Below the pieces are notes generated by a model that was not told the DNA's origin, ran no database searches, and saw nothing but the letters and a program-made list of their open reading frames with translations. From the NCBI RefSeq assembly GCF_012726235.1, contig NZ_JAASAH010000001.1, positions 1 through 64,000 of the forward strand: DNA of 64,000 nucleotides, in the 5' to 3' direction. Position 1 is the first letter of the stretch, and each line of letters begins with the position of its first letter. This document shows, piece by piece, positions 55,077-63,974 of this stretch. Origin of the DNA: Streptomyces sp. HNM0574. GTDB lineage: Bacteria > Actinomycetota > Actinomycetes > Streptomycetales > Streptomycetaceae. The position numbers and the translations under genes are program-made.

Positions 55077-57251
55077 GTGAGTGCGGCCAGGAATCTCCGC
55101 AAGCTCAGCCGGGTGGCCCTGCTGGGGCATCCCTCGCGCCGGGGCGGGCTGCCGCACGCGATGGAGCACGTCGCCAAGGTGCACCGCGCCCACCATCCCC
55201 GCGCCAACCTGGGCCCGCTGCGCCGCGCGTATCTGCTCGCCGAGTCCTCGCACCGGGGCCAGATGCGCAAGAGCGGGGAGCCGTACATCACGCACCCGCT
55301 GGCCGTGACCCTGCTGCTGGCCCAACTGGGCGCCGAGACCACGACGTTGACGGCCTCGCTGCTGCACGACACCGTCGAGGACACCGAGGTGACGCTCACG
55401 CAGGTGCGGGAGGAGTTCGGCGAGGAGGTCAGCTATCTCGTCGACGGCGTCACCAAGCTGGAGAAGGTCGACTACGGCGCGGCGGCCGAGCCGGAGACCT
55501 TCCGCAAGATGCTCGTGGCCGCGGGCAACGACGTGCGCGTCATGTCGATCAAACTCGCCGACCGGCTGCACAACATGCGCACCCTCGGCGTCATGCGCCC
55601 CGAGAAGCAGGAGCGCATCGCGAAGGTCACCCGGGACGTCCTGATCCCCCTCGCCGAGCGGCTGGGCGTCCAGGCGCTCAAGAGCGAGCTGGAGGATCTC
55701 GTCTTCGCGATCCTGATGCCCGAGGAGCACGCCAGGACCCGGGCGATGATCCAGGAGCACGCGCGCGAGGCCGACCCGCTGACGGAGATCGCCTCCGACG
55801 TGCGCCGGGTGCTGCGGGAGACGGGCATCACCGCCCAGGTCCTCATCCGCCCCCGGCACACCGTCTCGGTGCACCGGCTGCACCTCAAACGCGGGGAGCT
55901 GGACGCCTGCGACTTCGGGCGGCTGCTGATCCTCGTCGAGGACGACGCGGACTGCTACGCGGTGCTGGGCGAGCTGCACACCTGCTTCTCGCCGGTGATC
56001 TCCGAGTTCAAGGACTTCATCGCCGTCCCGAAGTTCAACCTGTACCAGTCGCTGCACACCGCCTTCGCCGACGAGCGGGGCCGGGTGGCCGAAGTCCTGG
56101 TCCGTACGCGGCGGATGCACCGGGTCGCGGAGGCCGGGGTGATCGCCCTCGGCAACCCGTACGCCCCGGCGCAGTCCGACGCCGAGGGCGAGGGAAACGC
56201 TTCGGCAGCGGGCGCGCGGGGGCGCGGGGAGCGGCCCGACCCGACGCGTCCCGGCTGGCTCTCGCGCCTCCTGGAGTGGCAGAGCCACGCCACCGACACG
56301 GACACCTTCTGGAGCGAGCTCCGCGACGAACTGGCTCAGGACCGCGAGATCACCGTCTACTGCGCGTCCCCCGGCACGGCCACCGCGCCCGGCGGCGGCG
56401 CCCTGCCGCTGCCCGCCGGTGCCAGCTGCGTCGACGCGGCCTACGCCCGCTACGGCGAGGCGGGGCACCGCTGCATCGGCGCCCGCGTCAACGGCCGGCT
56501 GGCCGCGCTCGGGACGGTGCTGCGGGACGGGGACGCGGTGCAGCTGTTCCTGGAGCCCGCCGTCACGAGCCCGTCGGGCCCTTCGCCGGAGTGGCTGGAC
56601 CACGCCCGCACCCCCGCGGCCCGCATCGCGATCCGGCACTGGATGGAGAGCCACCCCGAGCAGAACGCCGACGGGCAGGGCGAGTTGACCGGCGCCGGGC
56701 CGCGCGCCGGGCGGCGCACCGGCGAGGACCCGGCGGCCGGAAACGGCGCACTGTCCGGGACGGAGAGCGCCGCACCGGAGAGCGCCCGGCCCGAGGCGAC
56801 GCCCGTCGTCACCGACGAGCCGGAGGCCGTGGTGCGGCTCGCGCGCTGCTGCACGCCCGTACCGCCGGACGCCGTCACCGGCTTCGCGGTGCGTGGCGGG
56901 ACGGTCACGGTGCACCGGGAGAACTGCTCTGCGGTGGGCAGCATGCGCGAGTCCGGCCGCCGCGTGGTGGGCGTGCGCTGGGAGCAGCGGGAGGCGGGCT
57001 GCCGGGTCACGCTCCGTGCCGAGGCCTTCGGCCGGCAGCACCTGCTGGCCGACCTGACCGAGATCATCGCGGCGCAGGGCGCGGCCGTCGTCTCCGCGGA
57101 CGTGGAGCCGCCCCGTGAGCAGCGCGTACGGCACACCTACACGCTCCAGCTCCCCGACGCCGCCGGGCTGCCCGCGCTGATGCGCGCCATGCGCCGGGTG
57201 CCCGGGGTCTTCGACGTCTCCCGCAGCGTGCGGCGGCTGCCCGCCGGCTGA
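55077..57251 (+). CDS. rshA: RshA: RelA/SpoT homologue with altered synthetase motifs
   Basis: 724 residues. The HD hydrolase domain is intact (HRGQMRKSGEPYITHPLAV, LLHDTVEDTEVT, IKLADRLHNMRTL). The synthetase domain (about 250-350) keeps FKDFIAVPKFNLYQSLHT but departs from Rel proteins at several motifs: SVHRLHL where SIYxKM is usual, DFGRLLILVED where DLxxVRI is usual, and EVLVRT for EVQIRT. TGS (about 435-500) and zinc-finger/ACT (CCTPVPPDAVTGF onward) regions follow. The order dapF-rshA-hflX matches RshA of S. coelicolor. Hydrolysis of (p)ppGpp is likely; synthesis is doubtful. GTG start after GGGGGG; TAGCAT at 54954 may be its -10. Confidence 0.88.
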   Translation: MSAARNLRKLSRVALLGHPSRRGGLPHAMEHVAKVHRAHHPRANLGPLRRAYLLAESSHRGQMRKSGEPYITHPLAVTLLLAQLGAETTTLTASLLHDTVEDTEVTLTQVREEFGEEVSYLVDGVTKLEKVDYGAAAEPETFRKMLVAAGNDVRVMSIKLADRLHNMRTLGVMRPEKQERIAKVTRDVLIPLAERLGVQALKSELEDLVFAILMPEEHARTRAMIQEHAREADPLTEIASDVRRVLRETGITAQVLIRPRHTVSVHRLHLKRGELDACDFGRLLILVEDDADCYAVLGELHTCFSPVISEFKDFIAVPKFNLYQSLHTAFADERGRVAEVLVRTRRMHRVAEAGVIALGNPYAPAQSDAEGEGNASAAGARGRGERPDPTRPGWLSRLLEWQSHATDTDTFWSELRDELAQDREITVYCASPGTATAPGGGALPLPAGASCVDAAYARYGEAGHRCIGARVNGRLAALGTVLRDGDAVQLFLEPAVTSPSGPSPEWLDHARTPAARIAIRHWMESHPEQNADGQGELTGAGPRAGRRTGEDPAAGNGALSGTESAAPESARPEATPVVTDEPEAVVRLARCCTPVPPDAVTGFAVRGGTVTVHRENCSAVGSMRESGRRVVGVRWEQREAGCRVTLRAEAFGRQHLLADLTEIIAAQGAAVVSADVEPPREQRVRHTYTLQLPDAAGLPALMRAMRRVPGVFDVSRSVRRLPAG

Positions 57252-57460
57252 CTCGGCCGGTACGGCGGCCCGCCGCAGTAATCCGGGTGACCGGTGCCGC
57301 GTTCCCGTGCCACCATCTCGGGGCACAGGGCCGGTGCGGACGGTGTGCCGGGGCGGGAATCAAACCGGCCGCGGAATCGTTCGCGGAGTACGGGCCCGAG
57401 CGGCCCCAGCGGTCCCCTGCCGGGGCCCGTCCGGAATTCTTCTTCTACGCAAAGGATCCA

Positions 57461-58969
57461 ATGACCTCCTCCTCTCCTTCGGGTTCCCTCCCCCGGAACG
57501 GCCGGCGCCTTACCGAGTCGAGCCGCCGAGCTGACGCCCTGATGGAAGAGGACGTCGCTTGGGGTGACGAAGCGGACGGCGGCCGTGACGGCGAGCAGTA
57601 CGACCGTTCGGAACGCGCGGCCCTGCGCCGCGTCGTCGGTCTCTCCACCGAGCTGGAGGACGTCACCGAGGTCGAGTACCGGCAGCTGCGCCTGGAGCGC
57701 GTGGTGCTGGTCGGCGTCTGGACGTCCGGTACGGCGGAGGACGCGGAGAACTCCCTCGCGGAGCTCGCGGCCCTCGCCGAGACGGCCGGTGCGCAGGTGC
57801 TCGACGGCGTCGTGCAGCGGCGCGACAAGCCGGATCCGGCCACCTACATCGGCTCCGGCAAGGCCGACGAGCTGCGGGACATCGTCCTGGACACCGGCGC
57901 CGACACCGTCGTGTGCGACGGTGAGCTCAGCCCGGGCCAGCTCATCCACCTCGAGGACGTCGTCAAGGTCAAGGTCGTCGACCGCACCGCGCTGATCCTC
58001 GACATCTTCGCGCAGCACGCCAAGTCCCGTGAGGGCAAGGCCCAGGTGGCGCTGGCACAGATGCAGTACATGCTGCCGCGGCTGCGTGGCTGGGGTCAGT
58101 CCCTGTCGCGTCAGATGGGTGGCGGTGGCTCCGGTTCGGCGGGCGGCGGCATGGCCACCCGTGGTCCCGGTGAGACGAAGATCGAGACGGACCGGCGCCG
58201 TATCCGCGAGAAGATGGCGAAGATGCGCCGGGAGATCGCGGAGATGAAGACCGGCCGCGAGATCAAGCGCCAGGAGCGCCGCCGGCACAAGGTGCCCTCG
58301 GTCGCCATCGCCGGATACACCAACGCGGGCAAGTCCTCGCTGCTCAACCGCCTCACGGGCGCGGGCGTGCTGGTGGAGAACGCGCTGTTCGCCACCCTCG
58401 ACCCGACGGTCCGCAAGGCCGAGACGCCCAGCGGGCGGCTGTACACCCTGGCCGACACCGTCGGCTTCGTCCGGCACCTGCCGCACCACCTCGTCGAGGC
58501 GTTCCGCTCCACCATGGAGGAGGTCGCCGACGCCGATCTCGTCGTGCACGTGGTGGACGGCTCGCACCCCGCGCCGGAGGAGCAGCTGGCCTCGGTGCGC
58601 GAGGTGATCCGGGACGTGGGCGCGGCCGACGTCCCCGAGATCGTCGTGGTGAACAAGGCGGACGCGGCCGATCCGCTGGTGCTCCAGCGGCTGCTGCGCG
58701 CGGAGAAGCACGCGCTGGTCACCTCGGCCCGTACCGGCGAGGGCATCGAGGAGCTGCGGCAGCTCATCGACGACGAACTGCCCCGCCCCTCGGTCGAGTT
58801 GACGGTGCTGCTGCCGTACACCGAGGGCGGCCTGGTCTCCCGGGTGTACGCGGACGGCGAGGTCCTCTCCGAGGAGCACACCGCCGAGGGCACCCGCCTG
58901 AAGGTCCGGGTGCACGAGGAACTCGCCGCGGAGCTCCGCGGGTACGAGCCGGCGGACGCGCGCGGCTGA
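57461..58969 (+). CDS. hflX: HflX ribosome-associated GTPase
   Basis: 502 residues from an ATG with AAAGGA upstream. The N-terminal HflX domain includes VQRRDKPDPATYIGSGKADE and a glycine-rich segment (MGGGGSGSAGGGMATRGPGE). A coiled coil precedes the G domain with G1 GYTNAGKS (285-292), G3 DTVGF and G4 NKAD. HflX splits stalled or heat-damaged ribosomes. It follows rshA by 209 bp and ends at a strong hairpin. The first 75 residues are polar and variable. Confidence 0.94.
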   Translation: MTSSSPSGSLPRNGRRLTESSRRADALMEEDVAWGDEADGGRDGEQYDRSERAALRRVVGLSTELEDVTEVEYRQLRLERVVLVGVWTSGTAEDAENSLAELAALAETAGAQVLDGVVQRRDKPDPATYIGSGKADELRDIVLDTGADTVVCDGELSPGQLIHLEDVVKVKVVDRTALILDIFAQHAKSREGKAQVALAQMQYMLPRLRGWGQSLSRQMGGGGSGSAGGGMATRGPGETKIETDRRRIREKMAKMRREIAEMKTGREIKRQERRRHKVPSVAIAGYTNAGKSSLLNRLTGAGVLVENALFATLDPTVRKAETPSGRLYTLADTVGFVRHLPHHLVEAFRSTMEEVADADLVVHVVDGSHPAPEEQLASVREVIRDVGAADVPEIVVVNKADAADPLVLQRLLRAEKHALVTSARTGEGIEELRQLIDDELPRPSVELTVLLPYTEGGLVSRVYADGEVLSEEHTAEGTRLKVRVHEELAAELRGYEPADARG

Positions 58970-58985
58970 CCGCACCGGAATCGAG

Positions 58986-59022
58986 ACAGGGCCCGTTCCT
59001 CGCGCCGAGGAGCGGGCCCTGT
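58986..59022. terminator. Bidirectional terminator between hflX and the first protease gene
   Basis: A 17-base arm (ACAGGGCCCGTTCCTCG) pairs with its near-perfect complement at 59006-59022 around a three-base loop. It lies 16 bases after the hflX stop and 13 bases after the convergent protease stop. Confidence 0.8.
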
Positions 59023-59035
59023 GGGTGTGCGCCGG

Positions 59036-60232
59036 TCAGCGCCGGGAGGTGAACTTCCTGCTGACGGCGTCGAGTACGGTCTCGGCCGTGGGGCCGAGCC
59101 GCGGGCCCGCGAGCCAGGTGGCGGGCTCCGGGCCGATGGAGTTGACCGACACCAGCTCGGGCCTGCCGTCGCTGCCGCGGGCCAGCCAGCCGCCGCCGGA
59201 GGAGCCGCCGGTCATGGTGCAGCCGACGCGGTACATCCCGGGCTGCGACGCGTCCATCGTCAGCTCGCCCGGCCTGCCGGTGCAGCTGTACATCCGCGCC
59301 CCGTCGTACGGCGCGGCCTGCGGGTAGCCGTAGGTGGTGACGCCGGCGAGGCCGTCGGGGCGCGGGGCGCGGAAGTTGACGCGTACGGCGTTGCCGACGG
59401 TCTCCTCCAGGGACCTGCCCGAGCCGTTCTCCGGCCGCACGTGCAGCACGGCGAAGTCCTGCTGGGCGCCCCCGCCGCCGGACTTGGCGCCCTTGGCGAT
59501 CCAGTGGTCGGTGGTCTGCACCCAGTCGCTCCACCACTGTCCGTACGGGGCGACGTCCTGCGGTGCCGCGTCGCGGATGCGGGCGGGGGAGAGGCCGGTG
59601 TTGTTGTAGGCGGGCACGAACATGATGTTGCGCAGCCAGCCGCCGGAGGCGCCGGAGTGCACGCAATGTCCCGCGGTGGCCACGAGGTTGGACCTGCCGG
59701 GGCGGCGCGGGTCCCGCACGACGGTGCCGGAGCAGACCATCGGGCCGTCCGGGGTGTCCATGAAGATCTTGCCCGCCGGGGCCGCGGTCCGGGTGTACGG
59801 GGTGCGCACGCCCTCGGCCCGCACCGCGCGCGGTGCCGGGTCCGTGCCGCCGTCCCCGTACGCCGTGGCCACGTCGGCCGGGACCTTCTTCCGGTTGTCC
59901 TCGGCCTCCTTCATCCGGCCGGGCTTCCAGTGGTCCTTGAGGTACGGGTTGACGAAGTCCCCGGCCTCGCGGAGCCAGTCGTCCCGGCTCCAGTTCTTCC
60001 ACTCCCCGTTCCGCCACCCCTCCAGGTCCTTGAGGGACGTGGGCAGATCCTCGGGCAGCCTGTCGGGCAGGCCGGGCCCGTCCGCCGACGGACTGCCGCC
60101 GGGGCCACGGGAGTCGGCCGCCCCCGGGCTCGCCCGGTCCTCCGTGCCCTGGCAGGCGGTCGCGGTCAGGGTCAGTGCCGCGACCGCGGCGGCCGCCGCG
60201 GTCACCCGGCGGCCTCGGGATACGGATGTCAT
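59036..60232 (-). CDS. Secreted trypsin-like serine protease lipoprotein (copy 1)
   Basis: 398 residues. A lipoprotein-type signal peptide ends LTATAC. A 35-residue pro-region motif (DLPTSLKDLEGWRNGEW, then DDWLREAGDF) is followed by the protease domain with His189 in ATAGHCVH, Asp259 in QDFAVLHV and Ser345 in GGSSGGGW, a complete triad. AGGGGG lies upstream of the ATG. It is the downstream member of a tandem pair with the next gene; most of the protein aligns with its neighbour. Substrate unknown; extracellular and membrane-anchored by inference. Confidence 0.87.
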   Translation of the reverse strand: MTSVSRGRRVTAAAAAVAALTLTATACQGTEDRASPGAADSRGPGGSPSADGPGLPDRLPEDLPTSLKDLEGWRNGEWKNWSRDDWLREAGDFVNPYLKDHWKPGRMKEAEDNRKKVPADVATAYGDGGTDPAPRAVRAEGVRTPYTRTAAPAGKIFMDTPDGPMVCSGTVVRDPRRPGRSNLVATAGHCVHSGASGGWLRNIMFVPAYNNTGLSPARIRDAAPQDVAPYGQWWSDWVQTTDHWIAKGAKSGGGGAQQDFAVLHVRPENGSGRSLEETVGNAVRVNFRAPRPDGLAGVTTYGYPQAAPYDGARMYSCTGRPGELTMDASQPGMYRVGCTMTGGSSGGGWLARGSDGRPELVSVNSIGPEPATWLAGPRLGPTAETVLDAVSRKFTSRR

Positions 60233-60370
60233 GCGAAGTGCCCCCTGTGGCGGGCCGTGACGCGCGGACGCGCCCGGCACGGCGGTGCGTGCCGGGCGCG
60301 TCGGGGCCGGTCACGGCCCGCTGTTCGTCCGTTGTGCGCGGGGCCGCGCGGGATGCGCGGCCCCGTCGCC

Positions 60371-61597
60371 TCACTTCTTGCTGACGGTCTCGAAGACGCC
60401 CTTGGCCTCGTCACCGAGGCGCGGGCCCGCGAGCCAGCCGCCCGTGACGGGGCCGACCGAGGTCACCGACAGCAGCTCGTCCCCGCCCGGGCCGAACCAG
60501 CCGCCGCCGGAGGAGCCGCCCGTCATGGTGCAGCCGACGCGGTACATGGTGGGCTGCTGCGGGTCGAGCGTGACGCGTCCCGGCTTGCCCGTGCACTGGT
60601 ACATCTTCGCGCCGTCGAACGGCGGGGCCGCCGGGTAGCCGGTGGGCGTGAGGGTCGAAATGCCCTTCACCCGCGGGGTGTTGAAGTTGATGTCGGCGGC
60701 CTTGCCGACGGTCTCCTCCAGGGACTTGCCCGAGCCGTTCTCCGGCTTCACCTTCATCATGGCGAAGTCCTGCGGCGCCCCGTTGCCCCCGGACTGGGAG
60801 CCGTTCTTGATCCAGTGGTCCGTGGTCTGCGCGTACTGCGCCCACCACACGCCGTGCGGAGCGACGTCCTGCTGCTGCGCGTCGGCGAGCCGGGAGTCGG
60901 GCAGGCCGTCCGGGTTGTAGTGCGGGACGAACACGACGTTGCGGAACCAGCCGCCGGAGGAGCCGGCGTGCACGCAATGGCCCGCGGTGGCAACGAGGTT
61001 GGACCTGCCGGGGTTGGCCGGGTCCTTCACGACGGTGCCGGAGCAGACCATGGAGCCCTTCGGGGTGTCCATGAACACCTTGCCGACGGGGGCCGCGTTC
61101 CGCGTGTACGGCGTGCGGACCTGCTCGGCCCTGACCTTGGGCGGGGTCGGGTCGGTCACGCCCTCGTCCTCGCCGGTGCCGTTGTCGCCGCCGCTTTCAC
61201 CGGCGTCGATGTCCGAGTCGTCGACCTCGCGGTCGTTCTCGTCGGCGTCCTTCATCCGGTCGGGGTCCCACAGGTCGTCGATGATCGGGTTGATGAAGTC
61301 CCCGGCCTCGCGGAGCCAGTCGTCCTTGCTCCAGTTCTTCCATTCCCCGTTCCGCCACCCCTCCAGGTCCTTGAGGGAGGTGGGCAGGTCCTTGGGCAGC
61401 TTGTCCGGCAGCCCGAGCTCCTCCTTCAGGTCCTTGCCGGGCTCCTGGGCGCTCGTCTCCGAAGCGCTGGGCTTGTCGTCAGCGGGACCCTCCGCCTCCG
61501 GACCGCAGGCGGTCGCCGTCACCGCGAGGACGGCTGCGACGGCGGCCGTGGCCAGCGCTGGGCGGCGGCGCCGCGCGGGTCTGGCAGTGGCTGACAT
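60371..61597 (-). CDS. Secreted trypsin-like serine protease lipoprotein (copy 2)
   Basis: 408 residues, paralogue of the gene 138 bp downstream. A signal peptide ends VTATAC. The pro-region carries the same DLPTSLKDLEGWRNGEW and DDWLREAGDF motif. An acidic segment (about 110-140, rich in Asp/Glu) is longer than in copy 1. The triad is His207 (ATAGHCVH), Asp277 (QDFAMMKV) and Ser363 (GGSSGGGW). GGGGGAG precedes the ATG. The pair arose by tandem duplication and both copies look active. Confidence 0.87.
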   Translation of the reverse strand: MSATARPARRRRPALATAAVAAVLAVTATACGPEAEGPADDKPSASETSAQEPGKDLKEELGLPDKLPKDLPTSLKDLEGWRNGEWKNWSKDDWLREAGDFINPIIDDLWDPDRMKDADENDREVDDSDIDAGESGGDNGTGEDEGVTDPTPPKVRAEQVRTPYTRNAAPVGKVFMDTPKGSMVCSGTVVKDPANPGRSNLVATAGHCVHAGSSGGWFRNVVFVPHYNPDGLPDSRLADAQQQDVAPHGVWWAQYAQTTDHWIKNGSQSGGNGAPQDFAMMKVKPENGSGKSLEETVGKAADINFNTPRVKGISTLTPTGYPAAPPFDGAKMYQCTGKPGRVTLDPQQPTMYRVGCTMTGGSSGGGWFGPGGDELLSVTSVGPVTGGWLAGPRLGDEAKGVFETVSKK

Positions 61598-61841
61598 GGA
61601 TGAACTCCCCCTGAACTGGTTCGTCGAGCACGCGTTCTTGTCATGCACCTCGCCGGAGTGAGGCGGACCCCACTATGCCCGGTGAGGGGAGGGACACCCG
61701 CACCAGGGTCGACGGTTCCGGCCGTTTTCCCTTCGCCCCCGACGGGCCCGTGATCCCGCGGGCCCGGCTTCGTTGGTACGGACGGGGGACAGGGGCGCGC
61801 CGGCAGAGCGGGCCGAGGGACACCACCAGAGGGAGACATCC

Positions 61842-63920
61842 GTGAACGCGCGCTCCGCAGCCGAGGGCACCACCAAGAGCCCGGTCCGCAGCCGGCTCGC
61901 CCGGCTCATCGACCAAGGCGTGCCGCGGCAGTCACGGCGCGACGCGCCGGAACCGGCCCGGGGGACCGCGGCGGCCGGCGAGCGCCGGACGGACACCACC
62001 GAGGACGGGAACGAGGGGACGCCGCCGGCGGCCGGGAGCACCGACTGGCCGGATGACGACGGTGCGCACCCGGCGCCCGGAACCGCCTCAACCACGCCTG
62101 CCGGCGGGGACGTTGACCGCGACCCCCTGGAGCACCCGGACACCGCGGCCGCCGCCGACGCGGCCACCACCGAGAACCTGCTGCGCTGCTGGATCCGCGA
62201 GAACGACGGCCCGCGCCCCGAGAACGGACGGCTCCGCCTCCCCCTCGACGCCGCGGGCACGGCCCTGCTCGTCCCCGTACGCCACTGGTCGGACACCGGC
62301 TGGCACCGCTTCGGCCCGCCCCGGCTGGAGAACGCCCCCGAGGGCGCGGCCCCGGCCGACGCCGTGCTCGTCGCCACGCTCATCGGGCGCGAGGCGGCAC
62401 ACCGCGCGGGCGCCGCCGAGCACGGCGGGGGAGCGGGCCTCGCCGAGACCGCGGCACTGGCCGGACGGGTGGCCGACTCCGTGCAGCGCACCGCCTCCTT
62501 CCTCACCGCACGCCGCGCCGAGCCCGGACGCCGTCCGGAGTGCGGCCCGTTCCTGGACGCCGAGCAGTCCCTCCTGCTGGGCCACCCGCTGCACCCCACG
62601 GCGAAGAGCCGCGAGGGCCTGTCGGAGGCCGAAGCCCGGGTGTACTCCCCGGAGTTGCGGTCCTCCTTCGCGCTGCACTGGATGGCGGTCTCCCGCACCG
62701 TCCTCGCGCAGGACTCCGCCTGGACGGAGCAGGGGCGCGTCCGCACGGCCGAGACGCTGGCCCGCCGCTTCGCGGGCCCGGAGGTCACCGCCCGGCTGCC
62801 CGAGGACACCGTGCCGCTGCCGCTGCACCCCTGGCAGGCCCGCGAACTGCGCCAGCGCCCCGGCACCGCCCGGCTCCTGGAGCTCGGGCTGCTGCGCGAC
62901 CTGGGCGAGGGCGGCGACCCCTGGCACCCCACCTCGTCCGTACGCACGGTGCTCCAGTCCGGGGCCACGCCCTCCGCGATGCTCAAGCTGTCGCTCGGGG
63001 TGCGCATCACCAACTCCCGCCGGGAGAACCTCCGCAAGGAGCTGCTGCGCGGCCTGGAGGTGCACCGCCTGCTCCGCAGCGGCCTCGCCACCCAGTGGCG
63101 GAGCGTCCACCCGGGCTTCGACATCGTCCGGGACGCCGCCTGGATCGGCGCGGACGACGACCGCGACGGCACTCCCGTCCCCGGCCTCGACACCGTCATC
63201 CGGCACAACCCCTTCGGCCCGGGCGACGACGCCGTCTGCGTCGCCGGGCTGACCTCGCCGCGCCCCTGGCCCGGCACCGGGGAGGGCGTGCTGCGCTCCC
63301 GGCTGGCGGACGTCGTGACGCGGCTGTCCGCGCGGACGCGGCGCCCCGTCACCGAGGTGTCGGCCGAGTGGTTCCTGCGCTACCTGGACGCCGTGGTCCG
63401 GCCCGTGCTCTGGCTGGACGCGCACGCGGGCATCGCGCTGGAGGCGCACCAGCAGAACACCGTCGTCCTGCTCGACGCGGAGGGCTGGCCCGAGGGCGGC
63501 CGGTACCGCGACAACCAGGGCTACTACTTCCGCACCTCGCACCGCGCGGAACTGGAGCGCAGGCTGCCGGGCGCCCGACTGGGCGTCGCCAGCGACTCGT
63601 TCGTCGAGGACGCGGTGGTCGACGAACGCTTCGCCTACTACCTGGGCATCAACAACGTGCTCGGCCTGATCGGCGCCTTCGGCTCCCAGGGCCTCGCGGA
63701 CGAGCGGCTGCTGCTGGCCGCGTTCCGCGACTTCCTGCGGAAGTCCGCCAAGTGCCCGGACGGAGGCCCGGTTTCACCGCTGCCGTCCCTGCTGCTGGAC
63801 ACCCCGACGCTGAACTGCAAGGCGAACCTGCTCACCAGGCTGCACGGGCTCGACGAACTGGTCGGCCCCGTCGACACCCAGTCCGTGTACGTCGACGTCA
63901 CCAACCCGCTCGTCTGCTGA
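61842..63920 (+). CDS. IucA/IucC family (NIS) siderophore synthetase
   Basis: 692 residues from a GTG with AGGGAG upstream. The first 105 residues are charged and disordered; the NIS synthetase domain covers the rest. Landmarks are HPTAKSREG (from residue 251, ATP site), MLKLSLGVRITNSRRENLRK (Lys382) and ALEAHQQNTVVLL (Glu534 to Asn539). The family condenses citrate or a dicarboxylic acid with an amine or hydroxylamine, using ATP, in NRPS-independent siderophore assembly. The gene is not the desferrioxamine desD locus by context. No palindromic iron box is visible in the 244 bp upstream. The next gene starts 55 bases on. Confidence 0.88.
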   Translation: MNARSAAEGTTKSPVRSRLARLIDQGVPRQSRRDAPEPARGTAAAGERRTDTTEDGNEGTPPAAGSTDWPDDDGAHPAPGTASTTPAGGDVDRDPLEHPDTAAAADAATTENLLRCWIRENDGPRPENGRLRLPLDAAGTALLVPVRHWSDTGWHRFGPPRLENAPEGAAPADAVLVATLIGREAAHRAGAAEHGGGAGLAETAALAGRVADSVQRTASFLTARRAEPGRRPECGPFLDAEQSLLLGHPLHPTAKSREGLSEAEARVYSPELRSSFALHWMAVSRTVLAQDSAWTEQGRVRTAETLARRFAGPEVTARLPEDTVPLPLHPWQARELRQRPGTARLLELGLLRDLGEGGDPWHPTSSVRTVLQSGATPSAMLKLSLGVRITNSRRENLRKELLRGLEVHRLLRSGLATQWRSVHPGFDIVRDAAWIGADDDRDGTPVPGLDTVIRHNPFGPGDDAVCVAGLTSPRPWPGTGEGVLRSRLADVVTRLSARTRRPVTEVSAEWFLRYLDAVVRPVLWLDAHAGIALEAHQQNTVVLLDAEGWPEGGRYRDNQGYYFRTSHRAELERRLPGARLGVASDSFVEDAVVDERFAYYLGINNVLGLIGAFGSQGLADERLLLAAFRDFLRKSAKCPDGGPVSPLPSLLLDTPTLNCKANLLTRLHGLDELVGPVDTQSVYVDVTNPLVC

Positions 63921-63974
63921 CCGCTGCCCGTACGGGCACCCGGCCCACCGTCGTCGCATCCTGGAGGCGATTCC

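Noticed and set aside
57287..57460. Upstream extension of hflX by 58 codons
   Set aside because: The ATG at 57461 has a good ribosome site (AAAGGA), and the extension reads through an intergenic region with no family similarity.
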